Translations under genes and position numbers: made by a program
Shown: positions 1-12,175 of the stretch, in pieces
Layout of the letters: every line of letters begins with the position of its first letter
How positions within the stretch are numbered: the stretch's first letter is position 1
The notes under the pieces: generated by a model
Told to the model about the DNA's origin: nothing
Database searches by the model: none
Seen by the model: the letters and a program-made list of their open reading frames with translations, nothing else
DNA from: Naematelia aurantialba
Lineage: Eukaryota; Basidiomycota; Tremellomycetes; Tremellales; Naemateliaceae
Length of the DNA: 64,000 bases
Direction of reading: 5' to 3'
Assembly: GCA_021527695.1 (NCBI GenBank)
Contig: JAKFAO010000007.1
Location: 434,001 to 498,000 of the forward strand

Positions 1-1077
1 GGTATTTGCCAATGTGAATGGATCGGGGAAGTGAGTTGTAAAGATGGGGGAAAGCCACCTTGTACTCTGAACGGATGACGCCTCGGATAATGACTTTGTT
101 GATGTCGTTGAATTCGTTCCAGTCCTCGTCAAATGCCTCGGCATCCCGGTAAAGGGGTTCGTATTTTGGTCCACCTGGCAATGCAATGTTGAGCGCCTTG
201 GCAGTGAAGAAGCTCTTCTTGTCAAAGAGGTAGAAGGCATTGCCGTCGGAATAGTCGGAGAGAAGCTGCCGTCCGATTCGGTAAAGATTGGCCATTTGAG
301 GTAGGGTGAGCTGATAGAATCGATAGCTTGATCCGTTGACCTGCGGTGTGTCAATCAAAGGTTTTGGATCATAGAACCAGTCGATGATCGCCTCATCATC
401 CTCTTCGTCCAATTCCAACTGAATCGCCTCTAGGGGTTCGACATCCAGCACATTGTCGCCATAATCCATCGGAGGCTCTTCGTCGTCGAATGGCGGGAAC
501 CGCATACGCTTGAAATGTCGTCGATCGCGCTTCTCGCGTCGCATGGCTAGCCACATGGAGGCCCATTGCGCATGAAACTGAAGTCAGCTGGGTCGCCAGG
601 GAAAACACTCACGATTGGCTCGATGACCTTGGGGACTTCATTGACAAACGTGATGGCACCTGAGATGTGATACAGCACAGGTACCTCGCGTACCTGCTCC
701 CAAGGGTAAGGAATGTTCTCCAAAAGCTTCATGACCGCGTGAGGGACGTATTTGAGCGCTCCCAGATGGACACGCTTGTCGTTACGGAATTTGCGGTTCG
801 ACATATCACCGTGATCCTTGATGATCTTTCGAATATGCTCAGGAGGGAGATCCGCCTTTCCAAAGTCCACACCAGCACCGCCGCCCGTCCTCCGCTTCTC
901 GTTGAACCTCCTCTTTTGCGTCGTCCTCCATTTTCTGGCCTTTTTCTCGATCTCGGCCCGACTCAGTTGACCAAAAAAGTCGCCGTCCATCCTGCTCTGC
1001 CCATCGCCATTTGGCTGCTGCGAACCCGAGGCCGCAGGGAAGCCGGGTGGCGCGCCAAAGCCTGGCGGATAGGACAT
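1..1077 (-). CDS. PRP8: PRP8, pre-mRNA splicing factor 8, N-terminal part (gene runs off the window)
   Basis: Central U5 snRNP protein of the spliceosome; it cradles the snRNA active site in the nucleus. Two exons are visible, 613-1077 and 1-577, joined by a 35-nt intron (GTGAGT...TTCAG, phase 0). The ATG at 1077 opens a Pro/Gly-rich leader, followed by blocks nearly invariant in Prp8: [40 protein letters not shown] and [16 protein letters not shown]. After the intron come [36 protein letters not shown] and [15 protein letters not shown]. About 347 of the roughly 2,300-2,400 residues expected for the family lie here; the rest is to the left of base 1. It is divergent from the SurE gene, with 276 bp between the two ATGs. 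Identity is very secure; only the first few residues (low complexity) are uncertain. Confidence 0.97.
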
Positions 1078-1353
1078 GATGGGTGTCGAGTGACGGTGGA
1101 AGATGAAGGAGAGCTCGAGATATCGAGAGTTGAGAGATGGTGGCAAGGGAGAAGAGTAAAACGCCGCGGCATTACGAAAAGGTGGCAATGAGGAGATGGC
1201 CGCAGTCGGGGCTCCGCAGTGAGATCCTTTCTTGTAATGTCCTTCCTGTCTAGCACGACCGTCTATCGATTCTCGCAAGCCTGTTTGCTTGTTGAGGCTT
1301 CCCCTCTCTTCGCTGGTCATCCATTCCCCAAAATCTGGTATACCAAGAACAAA

Positions 1354-2939
1354 ATGTCGATACAGCCACTTCCTATGTACGGCGACAAACCCGTCGTTCT
1401 CCTCACCGTGAGTTTCGCGTGGCGGCGACTAGCTGACTGTAGCAGAACGACGATGGTCCGCCAAGCGCATCTTCACCCAACATCTTTGCCTTTTGCAAGC
1501 TGCTCCAAGAGCGTCTGGGATGGATCGTCAAGGTTGTCATACCAGACTGCCAGAAGTCATGGTCAGCTGCTCTGTATTCACTATACTTCTAGCTGAACAT
1601 CACACAGGGTGGGGAAGGCGTATGCGATTAGCGATATCATTACACTGAGCTACTTTTACCCCCTAGGTCAGTAGCTCCTCCTGTGTCTATCTTCGCATTG
1701 TATCTGCTATGTGCCTTGCGGCTGATACCTCGCCTAGAGCCTGATGGTTTGACGGGAGACATCACCCCTGTCTCACGGCCTCTGAAGGACGGGGAGACCA
1801 TGGAGTGGATTCTACTCGCTGGAGTAGGTATTCGATCTGGGCGCGCTGACGACAGACACCTGCGTCGTGTACGAATATCGCGCTTCACAACTTGTACCCT
1901 GGCCAAATCGACATGGTTATCTCCGGTCCCAATCGTGAGATCCTACCGACGTGGTGAGCTGACAACAGACGGCCGCAACTCGTCCACCGCATTCGCACTG
2001 TCATCAGGTACCCTTGGCGCGGCGCTAGCTGGCGCGCTCTCAATCCCCCTTCCCGGTCCGTCTCCGTCCGAGCCGTCACTGCACATCGACCACATCCCCT
2101 GTGTCGCCGTCTCATATGGGGTCGTGAATCGTCCTGTGCCACCCAAAGCGCTCGACTACTCGCACGATGTGGCGGTGGACGTGTGTGATCGCTTGTGGCG
2201 GAATTGGGGGTACGAAGACGAGCCCGGACCCAGCCGGCGTCGCGTGCAGATTTACAGCGTCAACGTACCCATAGTCGAGGAGGCTCTCCATCCAGACAAC
2301 AGAAAGGTGGTATGGACCACCATGTGGCGCAATGCATACGGGCAGTTGTTCAAGACCACCAAACTGTGAGTAAACGTCTCCTTCTCCCTTGTTGGGATTC
2401 TTGCTCTCGGGGCCCGAACCGAGATTGACAGAGCCAGCGATCCAGCTCTCAACTGGTGGTCTAACGCGGCAAGTCGGCCCAACCAGACCTCCAATTTGCA
2501 AAGTTTCGCAACTGCTCTCAAATCTTCTCTACAGACGGTCGCGGAAGGAGAGGTTGAACCTGCAATTGACTCTGGCAGTGAAAAGACGACTTATGATCCG
2601 TCCGACAAGGCCAAGCAGGGGCCGAATCAGCCTGCGATTCCGCCTCGGGTCTCCACTACATCCACCGCCGGACCTGGCGCGCTGCCGACACCCGATCCGG
2701 CCAGCCCGGTCGACACCGAGTCTTCTCGCCAACTCAAATTTCACTTTGCACCGACGATGGCTCCTCTGCTATTCCCACCAGCAGAGAGCGTCCCCGAGGG
2801 CACCGATGCATGGGCATTCGCAAAGGGTTATGTGAGTGTGACGCCGATCCGGGCCGAGTACGCTGGTCTCGCCGCGGGAGGATGTGGGTTTGGCGGTGAG
2901 GACAGCGGGATGGTCCCTGGCTCCGAGTGGACGCCGTGA
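1354..2939 (+). CDS. SurE-type 5'/3'-nucleotidase (survival protein SurE family)
   Basis: Predicted metal-dependent nucleotide or acid phosphatase of the SurE fold, as in the N-terminal half of yeast Pby1. Seven exons (1354-1407, 1446-1561, 1608-1666, 1738-1823, 1856-1934, 1969-2365, 2432-2939) sum to 1299 nt, or 432 aa. The diagnostic motifs appear only after splicing: NDDG (metal site) right after exon 1, SGPNHGRN across intron 5, and [13 protein letters not shown]. The last exon is rich in Pro, Ser and Thr before a short conserved-looking tail ending [11 protein letters not shown]. No tubulin-tyrosine-ligase domain follows, so it is SurE-only, unlike Pby1. Its stop codon lies only 24 bp from the stop of the convergent cystinosin gene. 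Substrate cannot be told from sequence. Confidence 0.9.
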
Positions 2940-2963
2940 GGGTACATTGTGCACAACATGCAT

Positions 2964-4593
2964 CTAGTCTTCTGCATCGGGCTCTGGAGCATCCCGGAAC
3001 CACCAGTATTTTTGGACAATGAAAACAGCATCGTAGCACAAACTGACGGCCGCAAGACCGAGTTTGCCAGGGTTCGCAATGATGCCTGACGGGTCGTGCT
3101 CGATGAAGATAGAGGATACAATCAGCTCGGTGAGAGACAGGATACCTCCCGCGACATCCTACATTGCCAATGGTCAGCTGAATCGTGGTGCAATGGAGAT
3201 GTGAGCCTGACGTACCAGGAAGATCTGGCCAATGGCCCAGCCAGCCGAGCTGCGCAATCTCCAGTTGAGCAGGATCTGCGGGATGAACTTGACGGTCGTG
3301 ATGGCCAGCTTGATGCTCGCGGCAAAGTACAGCCAGTCGAGAAACTGTGCTTTGCCGACCCACACAACGACGGCGTAAGCGAATGACGAGATGATCATGA
3401 CTGCCAACGCGATCTGACACGGAATGGACGGCCTTAGGCCCCCTGAGGGAGCTACCGCTTCGGCACCGGGCGCTGTCAAGAGGGGCGTCTGTTCGTCCTC
3501 GTCTTCCGGTCGTTTGACCGCTGAAGGGTGTCGGTTGTACCACCACACTTGTGCTGGAGTGATGCTCGACAGCACAAGGGCGTGGAGGGAGAAGGCGAGA
3601 TCTGAGCGCGAGACCTGTGGCTCATGCCCATCGTGTCTAGCTCGATACTGGTCGCGAGCGATTGGCGAAAAGTACACCCCCCAGCACCATAGGGTGAGCG
3701 CCAGGAACCCCAGCGGGTTGATCCATACAAAGTCCGGAGACAGCCCCGTGGTTCTACACGAGTCAGCGTTGCAGCCAAAGCTCTCATAGGTGGAGAAAGG
3801 TTACTCGCCTCTTGCGCTTGTAGTTCAAGATTAGGATGGGGTAGAACGACGCGGACCATGCGAGGAAATACAGCACTCCGCAGGTGTTCACAAAGATCTG
3901 CCAGTAGGTCTCCCCCGAGTCGGCGGAGAGGGTCAGCATCTCTGACGCTGATATCAATCGCTGGAAGTAACGTTGATGAGCAAGCAAAGAGCAAACAGAG
4001 GTTTGTTTTTGCAGACGTGCGGCGAAGTCCGATCACGTCAAGAATCGACTGCAGCGCGACGACTATTCTGCTTGGCTGGTGGAATTGCCAGAGCTTACAA
4101 CGACAGTACAGTTAAAGCTTGGTATCTCGGCAGGGGAGCAGTCCTGGTCGGCTGTAGTGACCAATACATGAGCCCCCGCCGAAGCTTGCTCGGAAGGCTG
4201 TGACTCGCAGAAGCACCGATGCACTCAAAGGTGAAGACGGATGCATGACGCGGGTACAACAACGACGCAAAAAGGATCGAGACACTCGAAAGATCCCTCA
4301 GTAAACTGTCAAACAGGCCAGCGCTCGTCTCTGACCAGCACCAAAAGGCGACTAGGGTCTAAGAGCTTGACTCTATTGTGTTGGCAAGTCTCATCATTGG
4401 GTGGAAAGGATGGAGTTGAAGACGAAGTCTTACTCAGGGAATCGCCGTCCGCATTGTAGGAAGGAGCCAGACGCCTAGAGAGCCAGGACGGGGAGATCCC
4501 CAGCGACGCCACGACGTCGACGTTGGTTGCGTTTAGGATCTGGACAGTTTCGCGCCTTCCAGCAATGGGGTTGGCGACGTGGAGAGGCATCAT
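2964..4593 (-). CDS. ERS1: Cystinosin homologue, vacuolar/lysosomal cystine-proton transporter (PQ-loop family)
   Basis: Probable seven-helix PQ-loop carrier exporting cystine from the vacuole with protons. Five exons (4336-4593, 4099-4197, 3809-3960, 3216-3753, 2964-3158) sum to 1242 nt, 413 aa. The first PQ-type helix reads YFLAWSASFYPILILNYKRK, followed across an intron by TTGLSPDFVWINPLGF, as in cystinosin; the Pro of the motif is kept but the following Gln is replaced by Ile. The second PQ motif is KFIPQILLNWRLRSSAGWAI, and the last exon reads FIVQKYWWF. Exons 1-2 encode about 110 residues ahead of the first helix with potential N-glycosylation sites (NATN, NCTV), resembling the luminal domain of animal cystinosins. 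A loop carries EQTPLL, an acidic dileucine sorting motif. The intron at 3754-3808 needs a GC donor. The family call is firm; exons 1-2 and the start at 4593 are the least certain part. Confidence 0.88.
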
Positions 4594-4900
4594 GTAACGT
4601 CGACTACTACGATGTCAGTGAGATAGCAGCTCCGAGCAGCTCCCTAGCTAGCGTCGCTCAGACGTATACCGCTTGCATACCGTCGTGAATCTGTACGAGA
4701 GCAATACGAGTAGGAGGGAGTGACACTGGTGACAGTCTACAGAAATTTGGCTCGTCTCGTCTGGACGTCCTTGTTTAAAGCCACGTCATGTCTCCTCTTC
4801 GGGGTCCCCAGCCACCGTTCAACTTTTTCTAAAGATCGTCAGTACAGTCTCAATTGTTCCCCATCGCCTTACCAGAGCTCGAGCGAGTGGGAGAGACAAC
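4594..4900. promoter_or_regulatory. Divergent intergenic region, cystinosin / ESF1
   Basis: This 307-bp gap separates the ATG of the cystinosin gene (leftwards) from that of ESF1 (rightwards), so it must hold both promoters. I see no convincing TATA box or tRNA/snoRNA-like element. A signal-peptide exon for cystinosin could be hidden here, but no in-frame ATG exon could be supported. Confidence 0.5.
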
Positions 4901-7605
4901 ATGTCTGATCCACGCTTCGCCAGGTTGAAGACCGACCCTCGGTTTCGGCGGCCGAAGCAGAAGAACCTCAAGGTCGAGATTGATGAGCGATTCCGCGGTC
5001 TGCTCGAGAACGAGGAGTTTGGCAGCGGCGGCGCGAAAGGCAAGGGGAAAGGTGCGTGCACGCTCGTGCTCTTACTTGAATGGGATCGTATCTTACTCTA
5101 CGTAGCGGTTGACAAACGAGGACGTCCGTTGGCATCGTCGCATCAGGCTGATCAGCTGAAACGATTCTACCGGCTTCATTCCCCCTCGCCCTCGAGCTCC
5201 AAGCCGGACGGTGGCGTTGTCGATTACGCTCGAGGAGAAGGAGCCTTGGAGTCGTCAGGATCAGAGGATGAAGGAAGCGATGAGGAGTCAGAAGTGGAAG
5301 AAGAGGAACTCGAGCTGGGACAGAAGAAGAAACGGCTGCCTCATCTGGATGTCGTCGATGATGATCCAGACAGCGATGCCTCGGATCACATTGTGGTCGA
5401 CTTGTCTGAAGAGGAGCACGAATCAGCGTTCCCTCCTGATATGGATGACGACGACGGAGAAGAGGACGAGGCAGAGGACGAGGAAGATGTGCCGAGGATT
5501 CCACCGACAAAGAGGATTGCAGCGGTCAATCTCGATTGGGACAACCTTCGAGCTGCCGACCTATTCTCAGTGTTCAACTCGTTCCTCTCGGCTGTTCCCA
5601 AACTGGGCGAGAGCTCTTCCAGCGGTACAGGGAAGCTCCTGGATGTCAAGATCTACCCAAGCGAGTTTGGTAAACAACGCATGGACAAGGAGGAGCAGGA
5701 GGGCCCGGCTAGCGGGATCTTTACTGGAAAAGCCACGAGGAAGAACCAGCAGAGAGATGGGATCGTGCCGCAGAAACATCTGGAACAGGAGGAAGAAGAG
5801 AGTGACGAGGAAGATGGGGATGAGGAAGAGGAAGAGGACGATGCAGACGAGGACGAGGATGAAGACGAGGACGAGGACGATGAGGAAGCATTAAATCCAG
5901 AGGATGGTGATGGCTGGACAGACGCATCAGACGGAGAAGATTCTGACGGAGACTCCGAAGCCGAACCCAGGTCCAGAAGGAGTGCCAAGAGCTCAGGCGA
6001 GGTGGACGGGCTAGAGATTGTCTCGGACATCTCAGACGGTGAAGAAGATGTGGATATGGACAAACTCCGACAATACCAGCTCGAGAGATTACGGTAGGCT
6101 CTAACGCCATACGTGAGCTGACAATAAGGTACTACTACGCGGTCGCTACCTTCTCCACTGTTGCCGCCGCGGAACGCGTCATGGCCGAATGTAATGGTAC
6201 GGAATTCGAGCGTACGGCCAATATGTTGGACCTGAGCTATGTCCCTGATGAGATGGAGTTCGCCGAGGACGACGTGACGTGAGTGGGCATATACTGGCTG
6301 GGACGCTGGGGCTGAGTAGTAGGGACCAAGCGAATAAGGAGATCAAGGGGTACAAGGGCAACGAATTTGTGACTGACGTGAGTGAGGTGACTGGCTCCAG
6401 GCTGACGACAGGCTCTTCGCCACTCTAATGTCAAGCTCACGTGGGACCAAGACGACCCGAACCGGGTCAAGGTTACACGTCGGAACATGACCCGCGAGGA
6501 GATCGAGGAGCAAGACTTCAAGGACTACCTCGCTTCGTCTGACGACGAGGACGTGGATGATGCCGCGCCCGAGGAGAAGGAGAAGAAGGGCGCCAAGAAG
6601 GAACGGACAGAAAAACTTCGTAATTTGCTATTAGCGGGGAATCCAGAAGACGGCGACATCTGGGGCAAGGCAGGAACCGACTGGGCCGCAGAGCTGGCGG
6701 AAAGGCCAAAGAAAGCCAACGGAACCAGCAAGGCCAAGGGGGCAAGCAATGTTGAGATCACGTTCAAGCCTGCCCTATCCGCCGCCGTTGGATTGGACGA
6801 GGTGGAGAATATGACAAGCCTCGAGAGGTACCAGTTACGGATGAAGGAGAAGAAGGCGCGAAAGAAGGAAAAGGCCGAGTTGAAGCGCCTGGCAAAGGAC
6901 GAGGGAGACGGCAAGGGCAAGGGCACGACCGACGACTTTTTCGGCGATGAAGGCGAAGACGAGGACGAGGACCAGGGCGAGCAAGACCACACAGATGGAG
7001 ATGGGGCCGACCGTAAAGGTCACTTGTCCAATGGGGGAATCCAGGATTCGCCGAGCGAGGTGGGGGAGAAGCAGAAGCAACATTTCTCCATGAAGGATAT
7101 CCTCAAAGCGGAAAAGGAGGGCGGGAAGCGGAAGCGCAAGAGGACCAAGAAGTCCCGCCACGCGGATGAGCGCGAGATCGAGCTCGGTCCGGACGAGTGG
7201 AAGATTGATACCAAGGACGAACGGTTCAAGGCCTTGCACGAGGAGCCCGAGTTTGCTATTGACCCTTCGAATCCTCAGTGAGTCTTCCCCCCCCCTTGTC
7301 CCTGTTACACATGAGCGTTTGTGCATCTTGTGTGGATGTGGCCGGAAGGAAGGAGAGACGAGAATCAAGATACCGTGCTGACTCGCCGCTCTAGCTTCAC
7401 AAAGACCAAAGCGATGAAAGAGCTACTGGCGGAACGCACGCGGATGCGCAACTCGGCGGCGCCAAAGGAGGTCGAGGGACGACGGGCCGTGTCGGTGTCG
7501 GTGAATGAGGGGCCGAGAGACAAGGATCTCGGTTCCCTGGTTGAGAGTGTCAAGCGCCGGATGGAGGGGCACAGTAAAGGCCGGAAGAGGTCGAGAAAGC
7601 ATTGA
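4901..7605 (+). CDS. ESF1: ESF1, nucleolar 18S pre-rRNA processing factor
   Basis: Nucleolar protein needed for early 18S rRNA maturation in the small-subunit processome. Six exons (4901-5051, 5106-6093, 6129-6278, 6323-6377, 6412-7277, 7395-7605) sum to 2421 nt, 806 aa. It opens with the family signature DPRFARLKTDPRFRRPK, then VDKRGRPLASSHQADQLKRF, a long Glu/Asp-rich acidic stretch, the NUC153-like block YYYAVATFSTVAAAERVM with AECNGTEFERTANMLDLSYV, and VKLTWDQDDPNR. It ends with DPSNPHFTKTKAMKELLAER and a Lys/Arg-rich tail SKGRKRSRKH, probably a nucleolar signal. Intron 5 starts beside a run of nine or ten C. The ATG is chosen because it opens directly on the conserved N-terminus. Confidence 0.96.
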
Positions 7606-7938
7606 TCGAATACGACATCTCACGGTGGTAGAGTACTGTACGGTGCATCGCCGCTGGATGTCATTGGATTCGTCGTCTACTGTATCCTGCCCACTATATC
7701 CTAGCCACTCGATTCGAGTCACGTAAACCTAATTCTTGCGGTTGTGAATGCCGCACGCCGCATACCGCGCACCAGAGTTAGGATACAAGCGTCATTAATC
7801 AACGGGTATGACAGCATGCATGGTGTGTCGATCGGATTACAATGCAGGGATATATGAAAGACATGAGTGTCGTTGTCGTAGCAGTCATCAAGTGTGCAGA
7901 GGGCACGTTCACGACATCGGTGTAGTCGAGGGGCGGAC
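7606..7938. other. Convergent intergenic region, ESF1 / ARP1
   Basis: This 333-bp spacer lies between the two stop codons and presumably holds both 3' UTRs and polyadenylation signals. Nothing else is recognisable. Confidence 0.4.
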
Positions 7939-9873
7939 TTAGAACGCCTTTTTGTGGATGATATCTGGATCCTCCTTGTACTCGTCTGCCGATACCCACA
8001 TCTACACTTATCAGCCGAGGTGCACAGAAGCTATAGACGATAACGGGGGCGTGCAACTACACACCTTCTTGAACGTGCTGAGACCCGCGAGGATACTGCC
8101 CCCAATCCAGGTCGAATACTACATCAGTCAGCAGGCAGTCTGCGATGACTGTGGCTCTGGCTCTGACGACTGCGAGACAGAGAGTGACGGAGTGAGAGGA
8201 TAAGATTGGAGGGACTCGGAAGCTGACCTTGCGTTCTGGAGGCGCGTATATCTTGAGTTTGACATCTTTCAGTGCCAGCTTCTTCACCTCGTGCAGTAAC
8301 CGGTCTCCAAATCCTGGATGGTCGATTAGCGGTAGCTCAAATGCAGGCCCACGACGGCGCAGTGACGACGGTGATGATGGCTGACCTGTGCACAATGTCG
8401 ATCCGCCCGAGAGCACAATGTTGCTGAAGAGGGATTTCCGCAGGTCGAGGTCGGTGCGATTGATGGAATCGACAATGACCTAACCGGTACAGTCAGCGCT
8501 AACTCTCGCCTGCCGTCGCGCCACGGTACCACTGCGACTCTTCGGCCCGTGGTCGCAGTCTCAGCTGACCTGGTGCACGCCCGGATCCTCCTGGCCTATC
8601 AGCTCTGGATTGAACAGTATCTCCGGAGCGAGGAATCTCTCCGCCCCAAGCTGATCATCAGCGACCACTCTACCCCGCAACCCACCTGTATGACTTTTCC
8701 ATCTGGTAATCTAAACTCCTCCCAGGCTCCGCCATTGTCTTTCTCTTCCTTGGCGGGATTCAAGGCAAGGTAACACGTCTTCTCCTTGATGGTCCGCACG
8801 ACCTCCTTCTCTGCCGACGTATGTAGGTAGTGCCCGGATTTACGAAGGAGCAATTGCAGGTGATCTGTGACGTCCCTAGTCGATCATCAGCGTTCGCGCC
8901 ACCACGAGACTACATCCACCGACCGTCCAGCAATGTCTATCCTCCGTATTGCATGGGGCATGGAGAATCCCTCGAATACAGGTACGGCGTGGGTCACCCC
9001 GTCGCCCGAATCCAGCACGATCCCCGTCGTCCGTCCTGACGAGTATCTGTCCAGGTCAGCGGCCACCAACTAGTCTACCAGCCTGTCCAGCCTTGGACTG
9101 CCTTTGCGTCCAGACTCACAAGCTGAGAACGGCCTGGACGCTCGTGAAGAATGCAGGCACGTTGAAGGTCTCGAAAAATATCTGCGCTGCCACGTCTCGG
9201 TTCTGCCTCGGATTGAGAGGAGCTTCCGTCAACAGCACGGGGTGCTAATCAGTCAGCTCGGTAACGACGGCCGCTGGTGGGGTAGTGATGTTGGTGATGG
9301 GTGACGTGTGGTGGCACAGTGGAGTTGGTGATGTGGAGACGATGGAGACGATGGGGATCCCAGAACCGAGAAACTCAGTTCAGCAGTTTGGTGGGCTCAC
9401 TGACCTCTTCTGATAATGCCTTGAGACCCTCCGCATAGACCCAGCCCCATATCCGCTCCATATCGTCCCAATCGACCACGACCCCATGCTCCATTGGATA
9501 CTTGATCTTCAGCAGCCCGCGAAGTTCTTGCGCTCTCCGCCCAATGAACAGGTTGTCCTGGATAGCTCCGGCCATTATCCGCGGATGCTTGGGCCGGCCG
9601 ACACTGAACGACGCACATCCAACAAGGAACAACGGTCAGCATCACAGCATCTCGGCAGCTCTGCGCAGCACAGTGCTGTCGCATGGACGGATGGGCAGGG
9701 AGAGGGGGACGATACTAACAACGACGGGATGTAGCAGGATGGCTGCTCTTGTCCTGCAAAGCCTGCTTTGATAGTCCCGGACCCCTCGGAACGGCATCAG
9801 CTGGACATTGCGGATACTTTCGCTGATTTACATTGTCAATAACCACAGGTTGATTTGTGAGCCTACCAAGCAT
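7939..9873 (-). CDS. ARP1: Centractin, actin-related protein 1 of dynactin
   Basis: Arp1 forms the short actin-like filament of dynactin, the dynein activator for microtubule transport and nuclear positioning. About eleven small exons; those fixed with confidence include 9832-9873, 9720-9784, 9405-9603, 9120-9244, 8924-9046, 8686-8875, 8570-8650 and 8396-8479. Spliced blocks follow the family in order: [118 protein letters not shown] and [18 protein letters not shown], ending HKKAF. The PMEHGVV, ERIW and [16 protein letters not shown] stretches favour Arp1 over conventional actin. The start at 9873 gives [14 protein letters not shown], a normal short leader. Confidence 0.94.
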
Positions 9874-10091
9874 GAGCGCTGCCAGTAACCCATGTTCAGT
9901 TGAGCTTACACATCATCAAACTCGGTCGCCATTACCGCTGTCTAGTCGCTGCACACCGTCTCTATATTGGGTCAAGCTGTCGCCCAGTGTCGACGACGGC
10001 TCTACACGGCACAGACGCGACGCGCTTAAAAGTGGGGATCAAATAATGTTATCTTTTCCTGTCCGTGCGTGCAGACAACGATGCATCCGGC

Positions 10092-12175
10092 CTACAAGCG
10101 TCCGCTCAGGACGACCAGCTCCTTCTCGCATAATGCCACGATGACATGCTCTCCACCCGCCTCGATACAGCTCACACCCAGTACAGCGCCTCGATCCCCG
10201 CCACTGACACGTAAAACGCCCTGCCGTGCTGTGGTCGGTGACATGGCAGGATAGTAGATGTAGACGTTGCCAGTCAAATTATCTGAACTGCCAGATTCAA
10301 AAGCCAGCACCGTAGATGCCGCGGAAGGCGCGTGTTCAGTGCGAGGCCGCTTTGGCGAATGTGCTTCGGTAGTGGCGGGAAGTTTGGTGAGATGTCGCAC
10401 GAATCGCAGATCCTGCTTGGAAGATAACACAAAACTGAGTGCCGGGGTGGTCGATAAATGTGTCCAGGGCGTCTTGGTGGGATCCGACCCTAGCTCTGGC
10501 GTAAATGCAAGGCCGTTGACTGCATTCTTGATAATCAAACCGTCGTTGGCATTCCCCACGAGCGGCAGTGAAAGCACAAAGGACGTCGTCTTGGTCCAGC
10601 TGGCTCTTCCCTCCGTCACATAGCCGAACACGACTTCGCGACCGGCGCGTCCGCCACCCAGGTCGCCAAATGCCCTCTCTGGAGCATCATCTGCATCGTC
10701 GTCGAGATCCAGGTCTTCCCGTATCATGGTCGGTATGGCAGGATGGGCTCCTTCAGGCTCGTCTGGGCCACGCGTCTTGATGTTGTTGAATGTCTCCCGC
10801 ACCGCCGCCAGTGTGGAGGCAGAGATGGTCTCGGGCACCTCCTCCTCGCCGCCGTCCTCGTCAGAGGGCACAAAGATGCTCGGCCAGCGGGTGTGGTCGT
10901 CGACTTTGATCAATTCAATATCGAGTCGGGCGTGTGTGGCGTCAAAGGTGAACGTTGATTCCTCGACATTGACTGTGGCCCAGAATTTTCGCCCCGGTGT
11001 GCGCAGGAACTCTTGCAACGGGGATGGCGATTCCGAGGGGGGTAATGAGATGGCCAGTGTGAATTCGGTCGCAGATAGACCGACCTGCACGTCTTCCCTC
11101 TTCGTTCCAGCCGGAACCGGAATGGCCATGGAGATAGAGTCCTCGTCTTGGGTCCAAGTGAATGGCCAAGTCTTCTCTTGCGTGACTTCGTTGATACGAG
11201 GGTCACACTCGTTTTCTTCGTCTTCTCCATAGCCCGCCGCTCCCAAGCCAGGCTTCAGCGGCTTACCTGGTCTCCTCTTTTCTCGCTTGCCTGGCTGCTT
11301 GTCTGCATGATCGACGCCGTTGTCCGCAGGACTCGTCTTGCCAATCTCCTCGCTAGACAGCAGCAGCCAGCCTTGATCCCACCACGTACACCAATAAGGC
11401 AGATCTCCACCTCGCACTGACCACCGCACGTCTGGAACCTCTGCAGCTCCAGCATCCACGTTGTTCCGCTTGCTCGGATCCACCGCGATCTCGAGAACCT
11501 CGTATGCTGTCGATCTTGCCCTCGCCTTGCCCTTCTCGCCCTCGGGTATCGATCGCGACAGGAGAAGCAAAGCTTCGGACGGGGATGCCAGATGTGCCGC
11601 TTGCAGCAGGAACGGATACGGTAGCTCATACATTGCCACCAGCTTGCCGCTCAAGTCTTCAGAGGCTGGCGACGTCTCGAAAATGTACAACGTCCCCGAG
11701 CCGGTGGATATTGCCCAGTGGGTCGAGTCGAGAACGCGGACGGAGGGATATTCTGGGGTCGGTGAAGAGGATGTCGAGCTGGAGATGGGTGTCGGTAGAT
11801 TTGTAAGGGTAGCGAAGGAGGGTTGAAGCTCATTCTGGGTCGAGATCAGCCCAAGAACTGGAAGTAGAAGGATAGCAATGATGACTGGATACAGTTGTAG
11901 CTGACACGGACATTTAATGTAAAGCCAATGACCGCCCAATCGGCATCCACGTAGACTCCTCGTCCGCCCGAGACACATAGATGGTCCCATGCGATCCTCG
12001 CCTGTACCTCCTTGAAAGACAACAGTTGCTCGCTGTATCCCAAGCGGCTCTGGGTCGCCCCGTTCCCTGGTAGACGATAGGACTCGACGTGGGTGTCGGC
12101 GTCGAGCGAGTGGAAGCGATATGTCTCGAATAGGGGATACAGCAAGGGCCGAGACGGCGGGAAGAGATATGACAT
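10092..12175 (-). CDS. NUDCD1-like CS-domain protein
   Basis: Homologue of NudC-domain-containing protein 1, a CS (p23/Hsp20-like) domain protein thought to act with Hsp90 as a co-chaperone. Two exons (11912-12175 and 10092-11834) give 668 aa, joined at an AAT|gtccgt...cccag|AAT boundary. The N-terminal half has beta-propeller-like strands such as STHWAISTGSGTLYIFE. The CS domain begins near residue 305 with WPFTWTQDEDSISMAIPVPA and continues through VQVGLSATEFTLAISL. A Glu/Asp-rich linker follows, then a C-terminal half ending ELVVLSGRL. Start chosen at MSYLFPPSRP, 366 bp from the ATG of the divergent AT-hook gene. The CS domain is clear; orthology to NUDCD1 rests on overall layout and length. 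Confidence 0.82.

Noticed and set aside
4336..4593. Model of cystinosin exon 1 with an extra intron and a 23-nt exon
   Set aside because: The uninterrupted frame 4336-4593 joins in the same phase to the next exon and is simpler.
10500..11232. Long + strand frames opposite the NUDCD1-like gene
   Set aside because: Antisense shadows of a well-supported coding exon.
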